From Phycisphaerales bacterium (GTDB lineage: Bacteria; Planctomycetota; Phycisphaerae; Phycisphaerales; UBA1924), in the NCBI GenBank assembly GCA_029260265.1, contig JAJDDO010000024.1:1-64000 (forward strand): a stretch of 64,000 nucleotides of DNA, in the 5' to 3' direction. The translations under genes were made by a program, and so were the position numbers. The notes below the pieces were generated by a model. The model made no database searches and was not told where the DNA came from. It worked only from the letters and a program-made list of their open reading frames with translations. Each line of letters opens with the position of its first letter. Within the stretch, counting starts at the first letter, position 1. Below are positions 1 through 7,772 of this stretch, piece after piece.

Positions 1-91
1 GCCCACCACCCCGGGGTCCTGGGCGGGGTGGGGGGTTTCTGTGGTGGTTTGGGCGGGTGGGGGTGTATACCCCCCCCCCCCCCCCCCCCCC
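1..91. repeat. G-rich low-complexity segment ending in a 22-C homopolymer
   Basis: The first 70 bases hold several G runs of three to six on the + strand (for example GGGCGGGGTGGGGGG at 23-37 and GGGCGGGTGGGGG at 51-63). They are followed directly by 22 consecutive C at 70-91. No ORF with family similarity covers it. The G runs could form a quadruplex and the C tract is long enough to slip during replication. It lies about 120 bases before the first PilZ gene. It could also be an artefact of a contig end; the sequence alone cannot tell. Confidence 0.6.
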
Positions 92-210
92 GTATCAGGG
101 CGAGTAGTAAGAGCCTATAGGTCATCTACCCGAAAGAGGTAGAGTGGAATAAGTACCGAGTCTTTATCAAGGCGACTGGCAAACAGGCTGTCTTGCTACA
201 GGAATCTACG

Positions 211-1053
211 ATGAAACAGAACAAGAGCGCTCTTCGAAACTCCTTGGCGATCGGCGCACGCGAACTCGATGCGCTGCTTGATCGGTTGGACTCATCCGCA
301 AGCAAGAACACGGATCTCGGGCGAGAGTTCGTGAGGATGAACTTCCGCAACCTACGCGTCGTGTTGACGCTCGAGAACTCAAGCGGGGGAACAACCATGA
401 TCCCCGTGGTCGCCAAGGATATTTCCAGAGGCGGGATATCACTGCTTCATCGGGCGTATGTGTACCCAGGCTCGCTGTGCACGGTCTCGTTTGTTGGATC
501 TGATGAGGAGAAATACCATGTCCGCGGCAAGATCGCACGATGTACACACCGGGGCGGAAAGGTCCACGAAGTTGGGATCTCATTTGATGAGAACCTTGAT
601 GTGCAGAACCTACTCGGGCTTGATGCGATGGACGGCGCTTGCGCGTTGGAGAAGGTGGATCCGACACTGCTCAGAGGCTGGCTGCTTGTGGTCTGTGCAA
701 GCAGAATCGACAGCGATCTGATTGTCCGCCAGATCGAAGATACCAAGCTCTGCACGCGTGTGGCAAAGACAATCGATGACGCGATCGTCCAATCAGCCAA
801 GGGCTGCGACATCATCATTGTTGACCAAGTTGTTGGCGAGCAAAGCGGGATCGAGATCATCGCCAAGCTCCGCAGCCAGGGGATCAACGCTCCCGCGTTG
901 CTCATGACAACCGACGAGTCAGAAGCAACTAAACACGCGATGAGGCTGGCGTTGGGCGACGGCTGTTTTCATGAGCCGATCGAGCAGCATCGATTGCTCC
1001 AAGCATTTGCAGAACAGCTCATCATTCGCAAGCAGAGCAAGAAATCCGCATGA
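211..1053 (+). CDS. PilZ domain protein with receiver-like domain (paralogue 1)
   Basis: About 280 residues. The ATG at 211 is preferred over an upstream TTG (193) because AGGA lies just before it and the paralogues begin at the same point. Residues about 38-135 are a PilZ domain with the c-di-GMP-binding signature RxxxR (RMNFR, 42-46) and DISRGG (70-75). Residues about 155-275 match a response-regulator receiver. The phospho-acceptor Asp (about 205, in IIVDQ) and the Thr (LLMTT) are kept, but the acidic pair after the first strand is absent and the conserved Lys is Glu (HEP, about 255). There is no HPt tail or DNA-binding output. It is probably a cytoplasmic c-di-GMP effector whose receiver may not be phosphorylated. 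First of three tandem paralogues. Confidence 0.85.
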   Translation: MKQNKSALRNSLAIGARELDALLDRLDSSASKNTDLGREFVRMNFRNLRVVLTLENSSGGTTMIPVVAKDISRGGISLLHRAYVYPGSLCTVSFVGSDEEKYHVRGKIARCTHRGGKVHEVGISFDENLDVQNLLGLDAMDGACALEKVDPTLLRGWLLVVCASRIDSDLIVRQIEDTKLCTRVAKTIDDAIVQSAKGCDIIIVDQVVGEQSGIEIIAKLRSQGINAPALLMTTDESEATKHAMRLALGDGCFHEPIEQHRLLQAFAEQLIIRKQSKKSA

Positions 1054-1229
1054 TCGCACCCTGACAGACCATGGGAGTTGTCCCCGTCCTGATCTTCTCG
1101 GACGCTCGCGGCCGCGATGACCGGCTGTGCGGACGGTTCGGCGGTCAATGCTCTCGCTCGCGGACCGATCGATTGAGCGTATACACCATATAGACGATAC
1201 CACACGAGCAGAACCGGGGTTGAAATGGG

Positions 1230-1248
1230 CGAAGCGGAGGAAGCTTCG
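1230..1248 (+). other. Small stem-loop upstream of second PilZ gene
   Basis: The arms CGAAGC (1230-1235) and GCTTCG (1243-1248) flank a GGAGGAA loop that resembles a Shine-Dalgarno sequence. It lies 25-43 bases before the chosen ATG at 1273, which has its own AAAGGTG. It may affect translation of paralogue 2, or it may be chance in a GC-rich leader. Confidence 0.3.
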
Positions 1249-1272
1249 TCCAGTATGCTCGAAAGGTGCGTG

Positions 1273-2409
1273 ATGGCTGAGAAGAAACAGAGACTGCAGA
1301 ACTCACTCCGGCTCGGGCCTCGTGAGCTCGATGCGTTGGTTGATCGGATCGAATCTTCATCCGGCGCAAAGAGCAGCAAGGACCGCGAGTTTGTGCGTTG
1401 GGATTTCCGCAATGTCACCGTGGTGCTCACGATCGAGAATGCGGGCGGGAGCACGGTATCGATCCCGGTGGTTGCCAAGGACATCTCGCGGGGCGGGATT
1501 TCGCTCCTGCACAGCGCGTATGTCTATCCGGGCGGCCGGTGCACAGTGTCATTTAAGGTTCCTGATGGGCGTACATTCCATGTGCCCTCAAAGATCGCCA
1601 GATGTACGCATCTGGGCGGGAAGGTTCATGATATTGGAATCGTGTTCGACGAGCAGGTCAACACGAGGGATCTGCTCGGGCTTGATCCGATGGAGGAAGC
1701 CTACAGCCTTGAACGGGTTACACCCGAGCTGCTGATGGGCACGGTCCTCGTGGTGACGGGTTCAGAGATGGACCGCGAGTTGATGATGCGTTTCTTGCAA
1801 GAGACGCAGCTGAATATCCGCGTCGCCGATTCGATCGAGCAGGGCATCGAGCGTGCGCACAAGGGGTGCGATCTGATCTTCTCTGATTTGCATATCGGCG
1901 AGGAGAGCGGGCTCGACTTCGTGACGCAATGCCGATCCGAGGGCATCGATGTTCCATTTCTCATGATGACATCGGATAACTCTTCCGAGACACGCGACGA
2001 TCTGCGTATGTCGGGGGTCAATGGGTATTTCTCAAAGCCGATCGAGCAGCAACGCCTCTATCAGGCGATGGCGGAGTTCATGCTCGCCGACGGCGACGGG
2101 GGCCCGGTCTACACCACGCTTGATGAGGGCAGCCCGGCGTTTGAGTTCTTGGGCAACTTCTATTCGAGCGTGCCTCAGATGGTCGTCGGGCTGGAGAAAG
2201 GGCTGCAAGAAAGCGATCTTGAGGCATGCCGAGGGCTGTGCAGAACGCTCGCGGGGACCGCGGCACCGCTCGGCTTTGAAAGCGTCGGGCATCTGGCGAT
2301 CAAGGCGGATCGGGCGTTGACAAAGGGATCGGCGGTGCGGGATGCCGCGGCAGAAATCAGGGCGCTGGTCATCGCGTGCAGACGAATAAGAGTCAAACCC
2401 GCGGCCTAA
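1273..2409 (+). CDS. PilZ - receiver - HPt-like protein (paralogue 2)
   Basis: About 378 residues from the ATG at 1273 (AAAGGTG six bases upstream; the N-terminus aligns with paralogue 1). PilZ is at about 38-135 with RWDFR (42-46) and DISRGG (70-75), so c-di-GMP binding looks intact. The receiver at about 155-275 keeps Asp205, Thr233 and Lys255 (YFSKP), the best preserved of the three, but lacks the acidic Mg-binding pair after strand 1 (VVTGSEMD). Residues about 290-375 read like a histidine phosphotransfer domain (CRTLAGTAAPLGF against the family pattern HxLKGxAxxLG), with the phospho-His replaced by Arg (about 324) and the Lys by Ala. It may be a c-di-GMP effector using a phosphorelay scaffold for protein contacts. 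Confidence 0.85.
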   Translation: MAEKKQRLQNSLRLGPRELDALVDRIESSSGAKSSKDREFVRWDFRNVTVVLTIENAGGSTVSIPVVAKDISRGGISLLHSAYVYPGGRCTVSFKVPDGRTFHVPSKIARCTHLGGKVHDIGIVFDEQVNTRDLLGLDPMEEAYSLERVTPELLMGTVLVVTGSEMDRELMMRFLQETQLNIRVADSIEQGIERAHKGCDLIFSDLHIGEESGLDFVTQCRSEGIDVPFLMMTSDNSSETRDDLRMSGVNGYFSKPIEQQRLYQAMAEFMLADGDGGPVYTTLDEGSPAFEFLGNFYSSVPQMVVGLEKGLQESDLEACRGLCRTLAGTAAPLGFESVGHLAIKADRALTKGSAVRDAAAEIRALVIACRRIRVKPAA

Positions 2410-2450
2410 CCGGGGCGTCGGGGTTCATCATGATCGAGAGGGATCGTTGA

Positions 2451-3605
2451 ATGGGACATTTGCGAATGAATGAAACCGCGGGGGCAAGCTCGCGCAACTC
2501 GCTTGGCGTGCACGGGCAGGTGTACAAGCGCCTGCTTGAAAAACTCAATGATTGCCGCCATGGCACCAAGGCGGACGGGTGCGGGCGTATCCATTCGAGG
2601 CTGGATTACATCGATCCGCACATCATGATGGTCATCGAGAGCGAGGACACGATTGATCGCCCGATCACCGTGGCGGCGAGAAATATCTCACGCGGGGGCG
2701 TGGGGCTTCTGCATTCCAGCTTTGTGTACCCAAAGACCCGAGTGACCATTCACCTGACATGCAACCAAGAGAATCCCCGCCCGGTGCGCGGGATTGTGCA
2801 GCGGTGCATCCATCGCGGCGGCGTGGTGCACGAGGTGGGCGTGAAGTTTGACGAGGAGATCAGCATCCAGCAGTACCTCCGCCCGGATATCAGTGATTGC
2901 ATCCAGAGCTTTGAACAAGTGGAGCCCCGGGATCTAAACGGCAAGGTGCTGCTGATCGGCAAGAACGCCGACTTCGCGCCGCTCTGTCGAGCGATGCTCC
3001 AGGAGACGAGCCTGGCGTATAAGTTTGTCGCCACACCCGAAGATGCCACAGAGCTCGGCATCGATGACTTTGAGATGCTCGTGGTGCTCAATGATCTCGA
3101 GGACTCGGAGGGGACTGAGTTTGTACGCGAGCTGCGTGATTCGGGCAATAAGGTGCCGATCATTCTCGTCGGGACGATTGAGAACGAGCTCGAGATGAAG
3201 AAGGTGCGTGCCTGCGGCGCAGACATGCTTCTCCCCTGGCCGACGAAGCAAGAGACAATGCTGTGCGCCATCGCGGAATACCAGATGACGGAATGGACGA
3301 CGGAAACGCTCGAGAAGATCCGTGCATGCATGGCGCTCGATCAGGAAACCGTTGAATCACTCCGCGTGGAGATTTCCAAGTTCGGGGTTGTGCTCGATCA
3401 GAAACTCCGCAAGGGCGACGCGATCGAGATCTTCGCGGTTTGCGGGCAGATCCGGGCGCTCGCGCCGTTGCTCGGGATGAAATCCCTGCGTGACCTCGCG
3501 GCGGGTGTCGGCGAGAAGGTGGCCGATACGGGTGATCTCGATTCGCTGAATGAACACATCAGTACCATGGTGGCGATGTGTTCGAGCGCTGCCCGGGCGG
3601 CGTAA
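2451..3605 (+). CDS. PilZ - pseudo-receiver - HPt-like protein (paralogue 3)
   Basis: 384 residues. The ATG at 2451 follows GAGAGGGA. PilZ at about 45-140 keeps RIHSR (46-50) and NISRGG (78-83). The receiver-like domain (about 163-282) aligns with paralogue 2, but Leu (about 213) stands at the phospho-Asp position and Trp (about 263, LPWP) at the conserved Lys, so it should not be phosphorylated. The C-terminal about 95 residues align with the HPt-like tail of paralogue 2; the His position is Gly (CGQIRALAP). It is the most diverged of the three. The gene starts 41 bases after paralogue 2 and its stop overlaps the next start. Confidence 0.85.
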   Translation: MGHLRMNETAGASSRNSLGVHGQVYKRLLEKLNDCRHGTKADGCGRIHSRLDYIDPHIMMVIESEDTIDRPITVAARNISRGGVGLLHSSFVYPKTRVTIHLTCNQENPRPVRGIVQRCIHRGGVVHEVGVKFDEEISIQQYLRPDISDCIQSFEQVEPRDLNGKVLLIGKNADFAPLCRAMLQETSLAYKFVATPEDATELGIDDFEMLVVLNDLEDSEGTEFVRELRDSGNKVPIILVGTIENELEMKKVRACGADMLLPWPTKQETMLCAIAEYQMTEWTTETLEKIRACMALDQETVESLRVEISKFGVVLDQKLRKGDAIEIFAVCGQIRALAPLLGMKSLRDLAAGVGEKVADTGDLDSLNEHISTMVAMCSSAARAA

Positions 3606-4399
3606 TGATTGGAGACCAAGGCTTGATCAAATCATTCCCACTTCTCAAAGGCAAAGCACCCCGCCAGCAGCTCTGGAAGCGTGCCTGGTTCGCGTGTGCG
3701 CTGGTGCTCTGTGTCGCAACCATCAGCCATATACATCGCGGGCGTACGCTGCCGACGAGCAACGATGATCTGCTCTCGATCGCGTTTGAGCAGCGTGTGA
3801 CCACCGGGCAGATTGTCCGCGATGCGCTGCGCCTGGACGCAGCGATCGGCGGCGGCAACTACGACGAGATTGATCCCGCCCTCGAGTCGCTCGAACAACG
3901 CGCCAAGCAATGGCAGCAGTCGCACGAGATCCTTCATTCGCAAACCCAGGCAGGTATCGACGATCCGATTGCACGCCTCGTGAATCCGCATCTGCAGATC
4001 GAACGAGGGCTTGAGGAGCTGCTGCTCTTCGCGAAGAGTGCGCAGCGTCGTGCTCCCTACCTCGACCAAAATACAATCGACCGGGTCAGCCACGCCCGGT
4101 TGATCATCGGCTCTGGTGAAGAGCAATATTCATCTGCACTTGTGCAGATCACATCGCTTCGCCAGCGGATTATTGACGAGCGGATCAACGCGTTCGCTTC
4201 ATCCTCTCGCGCTGGGCTCTTGGTGCTGTTCGCGGTGACGGTCATGTGTGTGCCGATTGTGGTGTTCCCAACACGGTCGCCCAACCTGGATGCGGTATCA
4301 TCGGCAGCGGATGGGCGCGAGCCTGATCCATCGCTCAAGATATGTAAATCAAATGTTGAGGTTGGGCACGCGGAGCCTCAAAGAAAACGGGCTGCCTGA
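3605..4399 (+). CDS. Two-TM membrane protein with PilJ-like helical extracytoplasmic domain
   Basis: About 264 residues. The ATG at 3605 overlaps the preceding stop (TAATG), implying translational coupling to the PilZ paralogues; an upstream ATG at 3578 is less likely. There is a membrane segment at about 27-43, a mostly helical region of about 155 residues, a second membrane segment at about 203-222 (AGLLVLFAVTVMCVPIVVF) and a short basic tail. The stretch FEQRVTTGQIVRDALRLDAA resembles the first helix of type IV pili methyl-accepting (PilJ N-terminal) sensor domains. Unlike real sensors it has no HAMP, kinase or methyl-accepting output, so any signal must pass through partners, plausibly the neighbouring PilZ proteins. 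The family match is by eye only. Confidence 0.7.
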   Translation: MIGDQGLIKSFPLLKGKAPRQQLWKRAWFACALVLCVATISHIHRGRTLPTSNDDLLSIAFEQRVTTGQIVRDALRLDAAIGGGNYDEIDPALESLEQRAKQWQQSHEILHSQTQAGIDDPIARLVNPHLQIERGLEELLLFAKSAQRRAPYLDQNTIDRVSHARLIIGSGEEQYSSALVQITSLRQRIIDERINAFASSSRAGLLVLFAVTVMCVPIVVFPTRSPNLDAVSSAADGREPDPSLKICKSNVEVGHAEPQRKRAA

Positions 4400-4428
4400 C
4401 CCCGCGTGCACGGGTGCTTGCGTGAAGG

Positions 4429-4501
4429 GTGACCGACGGGACTTGAACCCGCGACGTCCTGGATCACAACCAGGTGTTCTACCGACTGAACTACGGCCAC
4501 C
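4429..4501 (-). tRNA. tRNA-His (anticodon GTG)
   Basis: The minus strand folds as a full cloverleaf. The acceptor arms GTGGCCG and CGGTCAC pair with one G.U. The D arm contains AGTTCAGTCGGTAGA, the anticodon loop is TTGTGAT between CTGG and CCAG, and the T arm has GGGTTCAAGTCCC. The genomically encoded extra G at position -1 faces discriminator C, the hallmark of bacterial tRNA-His. CCA is not encoded. Confidence 0.95.
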
Positions 4502-4589
4502 ATCAAGAGCGGGAATGTTCATTCCTGCTCAAGGATGAAAATATAGCACCAACATGGGCCGAAAGTCTGCGTCTGGCTCTGCAGAATTG

Positions 4590-4618
4590 TTCAATATCCG
4601 GCGTTCAAGGGCTATTAT
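4590..4618 (+). promoter_or_regulatory. Candidate sigma-70-type promoter for pckA
   Basis: TTCAAT (4590-4595) and TATTAT (4613-4618) are separated by 17 bases, about 70 bases before the pckA ATG. TTGTTC three bases earlier would give a 20-base spacer. A weak consensus match. Confidence 0.3.
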
Positions 4619-4688
4619 TGAGTGCACATCCAGTATCTTTTTCGCATCTGTTGTGGTTCAACAGGGCGGAAGACCTGAGGAGTTGAAT

Positions 4689-6284
4689 ATGTCAGCCGTG
4701 ATTGATCAGTTGGACCTTTCCGAGAGCCGCACACACACCAACCGTCCGCAGGCGGATCTGATGGAGCGGGTAATTCTCCGCAACGAGGGTAAGCTCGTCG
4801 CCAACGGGTGTGTCGTTGTCAATACCGGCGATCGCACGGGGCGCTCGCCAAAGGACAAGTTCTTGGTCGATGCGCCGCAGAGCCGCGACAACATCGATTG
4901 GGGAAAAGTCAACCAGCCGATGACCGAAGCGCAGTTCGACATCGCGTTGGACATCGCGACCAAATACATCAACAGCCAAAACGATGTGTTCGTGTTCGAG
5001 GGTTTCACGGGGGCGGACCTGAGCCACCGATTGGGCGTCAAGGTCATCACCACAATGGCGTGGCACTCGTTGTTCGCCGAGACACTTTTTATCCGCCCGG
5101 GTTCGGCCTCCGACGCCGGCGACGGCTCGTGGAACCATGACTGGACCGTGATCAACGCGGGCGTGCACAAGCTGACCAAAGAAGAGCAAGAGGCACTCGG
5201 GCACAACGGGGAGACTTACATTGCCCAGTCGCTCGAACGCAAGGTTGTGGTGATCCTCGGCACCGAATACGCCGGCGAGATGAAAAAGAGCCTGTTCTAC
5301 GCGATGAACTACGACATGCCCGATGTCGGTGTGTTCCCGATGCACTGCTCAGCGAATATCGACAAAAATGATCCGACCAATGTCGCGTTGTTCTTTGGGC
5401 TCTCGGGCACCGGAAAAACAACGCTCTCGGCGGATGAAAATCGGGCACTGATCGGCGATGACGAGCACGGGTGGGGTCCGAAGGGCATCTTCAACTTCGA
5501 GGGCGGTTGTTATGCCAAGGTTATTGGTTTGACCCGCGAAAAAGAGCCCCAGATCTGGGACGCGATCCGGTTTGGATCCGTGCTTGAAAACACCATCGTG
5601 GACGACGACACCCGCGTACCAGATTATGACGATGTTTCGATTACCCAGAACACCCGCGTGACCTACCCGGTGGACTTCATCCCCGGCGCACAGATCCCTT
5701 CGGTCGGTGGGCACGCCAAAAATGTCATCTTCCTGACCGCCGACGCGTTTGGCGTGCTGCCTCCGATCTCCAAGCTCACCCCCGAGCAGGCGATGTACTA
5801 CTTCATCAATGGGTACACCTCCAAACTCGCCGGCACGGAAGAAGGCGTGACGGAACCGGTCCCGAACTTCTCTCCATGTTTCGGGGGCCCATTCATGCCC
5901 CGCCGTCCGAGCGAGTACGCCGGGATGCTCTCTGATCGTATGAAAGAGCACAACGCCCATGTCTGGCTGTTGAACACCGGTTGGTCCAAAGGCCCGGCTG
6001 GCGAGGGGGGCGAACGGTTTAGCCTGCCTTATACCCGCGCGATGGTCACCGCCATCCTCAGCGGCGCGCTCGATAACGCGGAGACCGTTGAGCATTCGGT
6101 CTTCGGGCTCCATATGCCGACCGCTGTCGAGGGCGTGCCCTCCGAGATCCTCAACCCGAGGAACCTCTGGGCAGACAAAGCAGCCTACGACACGCAGGCA
6201 GACAAACTCGCCAAGCTGTTCCGCACGAACGATGCAAAGTTTGATCTCTCCGACGCGATCCGCTCGGGCGGGCCAAAGGGCTGA
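4689..6284 (+). CDS. pckA: Phosphoenolpyruvate carboxykinase (ATP)
   Basis: 531 residues, normal for the ATP-dependent family. It converts oxaloacetate plus ATP to PEP, CO2 and ADP, the entry step of gluconeogenesis, in the cytosol. The chosen ATG follows GAGGAG; the frame is open further upstream but without family sequence. Visible signatures are GDRTGRSPKDKF (about 47-58), the P-loop GLSGTGKT (about 237-244) followed by TLSAD, and FEGGCYAK (about 270-277). A clear stem-loop terminator follows, so it is probably monocistronic with its own promoter. Confidence 0.97.
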   Translation: MSAVIDQLDLSESRTHTNRPQADLMERVILRNEGKLVANGCVVVNTGDRTGRSPKDKFLVDAPQSRDNIDWGKVNQPMTEAQFDIALDIATKYINSQNDVFVFEGFTGADLSHRLGVKVITTMAWHSLFAETLFIRPGSASDAGDGSWNHDWTVINAGVHKLTKEEQEALGHNGETYIAQSLERKVVVILGTEYAGEMKKSLFYAMNYDMPDVGVFPMHCSANIDKNDPTNVALFFGLSGTGKTTLSADENRALIGDDEHGWGPKGIFNFEGGCYAKVIGLTREKEPQIWDAIRFGSVLENTIVDDDTRVPDYDDVSITQNTRVTYPVDFIPGAQIPSVGGHAKNVIFLTADAFGVLPPISKLTPEQAMYYFINGYTSKLAGTEEGVTEPVPNFSPCFGGPFMPRRPSEYAGMLSDRMKEHNAHVWLLNTGWSKGPAGEGGERFSLPYTRAMVTAILSGALDNAETVEHSVFGLHMPTAVEGVPSEILNPRNLWADKAAYDTQADKLAKLFRTNDAKFDLSDAIRSGGPKG

Positions 6285-6310
6285 TTGACAGATCAAATCT
6301 TGATTCCCCA

Positions 6311-6336
6311 ATCACCCTTCGCGGGTGATTTTTTTT
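6311..6336 (+). terminator. Rho-independent terminator of pckA
   Basis: The arms ATCACCC (6311-6317) and GGGTGAT (6323-6329) enclose a TTCGC loop, followed by eight T. It starts 26 bases after the pckA stop. Confidence 0.9.
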
Positions 6337-6360
6337 AGATCTCGGATGCCGAGGAGTCGA

Positions 6361-7578
6361 ATGGTCGAAGAGAGGGGCATGGTGTCAGACAACGGTATCG
6401 GTCAGTTTCCAACCGCCCAGGGCATTCGGCTCGTACTCCCGAGGCGCGTTGCACCCCATCAGGTCAAGTTCGGGCTCGCGATCGCATTGGTGAGTTTGAT
6501 CATCATCGCTGTGATTCTCATACTTACGCGAGGATTCTGGCTCGCCCCGGTTTCACGCCTGGCGCAGAACGGCACGGTTGATCTGAGAACCCTGATTGTG
6601 GCCCTGCCCTTGCTTGTCTTTGTGAGCCTTGGAAGAGGAATCCGGTTCGGGCTCCTTGTGGCCTTCGGAAGAGGCGAGGTGCATATCACCAAGGAGCGCA
6701 TCATCGGGGTTGACCGATGGGGGATCTTAAAATCAAAGCGGGGAGCAAAGATAGATGAGATCACAAGGCTCGTCGTGCAGCCGGGGGTCGCGGCGCGTTC
6801 TGATAAAGAGTTCAAGGACGAATCATGGGCGGATGGAACAAACCTGTTGGTCGAGCGCCCGCACGACAATCCCAACCGCGATCATGTCGGTCTGGCTCAT
6901 GGGTATCCATCAGCTGTGATCAACGAGCTCGCCGAACTCGTCGGGTCACGCATCGGGCATGATCCGGTCTTTGAGGATCCCTCTGAACTCAAACGCCAAG
7001 CGGCATTCGACAAAAATCCTGCGCCGGTGTCTGGTATCGATCAGCCGCCCAAAAGCTCCGCGGGCTTTGTGCGCACGGATGACGGGTTCTCGATCACGCT
7101 GCCCGCACGCGGGTACTTCAAGGGCAGCCGGGGGCTCGGGTCGTTCGCGATCCTCTGGTGCGGGTTTATGGGTATTTTCTCGAGCGTGGTGGGCGTCAGC
7201 GTGATTCAGGGAAAGTCCAATACGAGCGACTTGATTATGTTCGCGTTTGTTGGCGGGTTCTGGATGATCGGGCTGTCGATGTTCTTCTTCGCCTTCCGGG
7301 CTGGGCGCAAGCGTGCGATGATCGATGTGCTCGAAGGCACGCTGTTGATCACCCGCCAATCAGTCGGCAAAGCACGGGCCGACACGATCGATCTGCGCGA
7401 AATCGATCGGGTGATCGTTGCCAACAGCGGCGTCGAGATCAACGATGTCCCTGTCAAGGAACTTCAGATCTGGACACACGACGGCAAAAAGCTCGGGCGG
7501 TTCTCCGAACGCGAAGACAAAGAGCTCGACTGGATCGCGTCGCTGATTCAAGCGGCGATACAGGATCTTGTTTCATGA
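6361..7578 (+). CDS. Membrane protein of unknown function with PH-like segments
   Basis: About 405 residues. The ATG at 6361 has GAGGAG five bases upstream. Two hydrophobic helices lie near the N-terminus (about 40-65 and 75-105), a soluble part follows, then a second helix pair at about 265-315. After each pair comes a beta-rich stretch containing ITKERIIGVDRWG and LEGTLLITRQSVG respectively, reminiscent of bacterial PH-domain membrane proteins (YdbT/bPH2 type). The duplicated helix-pair plus beta layout suggests an internal repeat. It is separated from pckA by a terminator and converges with the halogenase-like gene. The product is not recognised beyond this. Confidence 0.7.
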   Translation: MVEERGMVSDNGIGQFPTAQGIRLVLPRRVAPHQVKFGLAIALVSLIIIAVILILTRGFWLAPVSRLAQNGTVDLRTLIVALPLLVFVSLGRGIRFGLLVAFGRGEVHITKERIIGVDRWGILKSKRGAKIDEITRLVVQPGVAARSDKEFKDESWADGTNLLVERPHDNPNRDHVGLAHGYPSAVINELAELVGSRIGHDPVFEDPSELKRQAAFDKNPAPVSGIDQPPKSSAGFVRTDDGFSITLPARGYFKGSRGLGSFAILWCGFMGIFSSVVGVSVIQGKSNTSDLIMFAFVGGFWMIGLSMFFFAFRAGRKRAMIDVLEGTLLITRQSVGKARADTIDLREIDRVIVANSGVEINDVPVKELQIWTHDGKKLGRFSEREDKELDWIASLIQAAIQDLVS

Positions 7579-7643
7579 TTAGCATCGCTCCTGGGCGACA
7601 GACCTTCGCTGGAGATGATCGAATCTACAAAGAAGGCCATTGA

Positions 7644-7667
7644 GATTGTTCGCAACAGCGAACAATC
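7644..7667. repeat. Perfect 10-bp inverted repeat in convergent intergenic region
   Basis: GATTGTTCGC (7644-7653), loop AACA and GCGAACAATC (7658-7667) form a perfect hairpin in the 194-base space between the ends of two convergent genes. No T run follows on either strand, so it is either an atypical terminator or a protein-binding site. The rest of this space shows nothing recognisable. Confidence 0.6.
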
Positions 7668-7772
7668 CGAGCTCCGTGAACTCTATTGCGAAGGGCAAGA
7701 CGACGGCAACCCCGACCGGAATGGCTCGCATCGATCGACGACCTGCTCAAACGCCTTGGCGCGTAGCCCTGA

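Noticed and set aside
1054-1272. c-di-GMP riboswitch between PilZ paralogues 1 and 2
   Set aside because: The gap lacks a recognisable GEMM aptamer core; only a short stem-loop was found.
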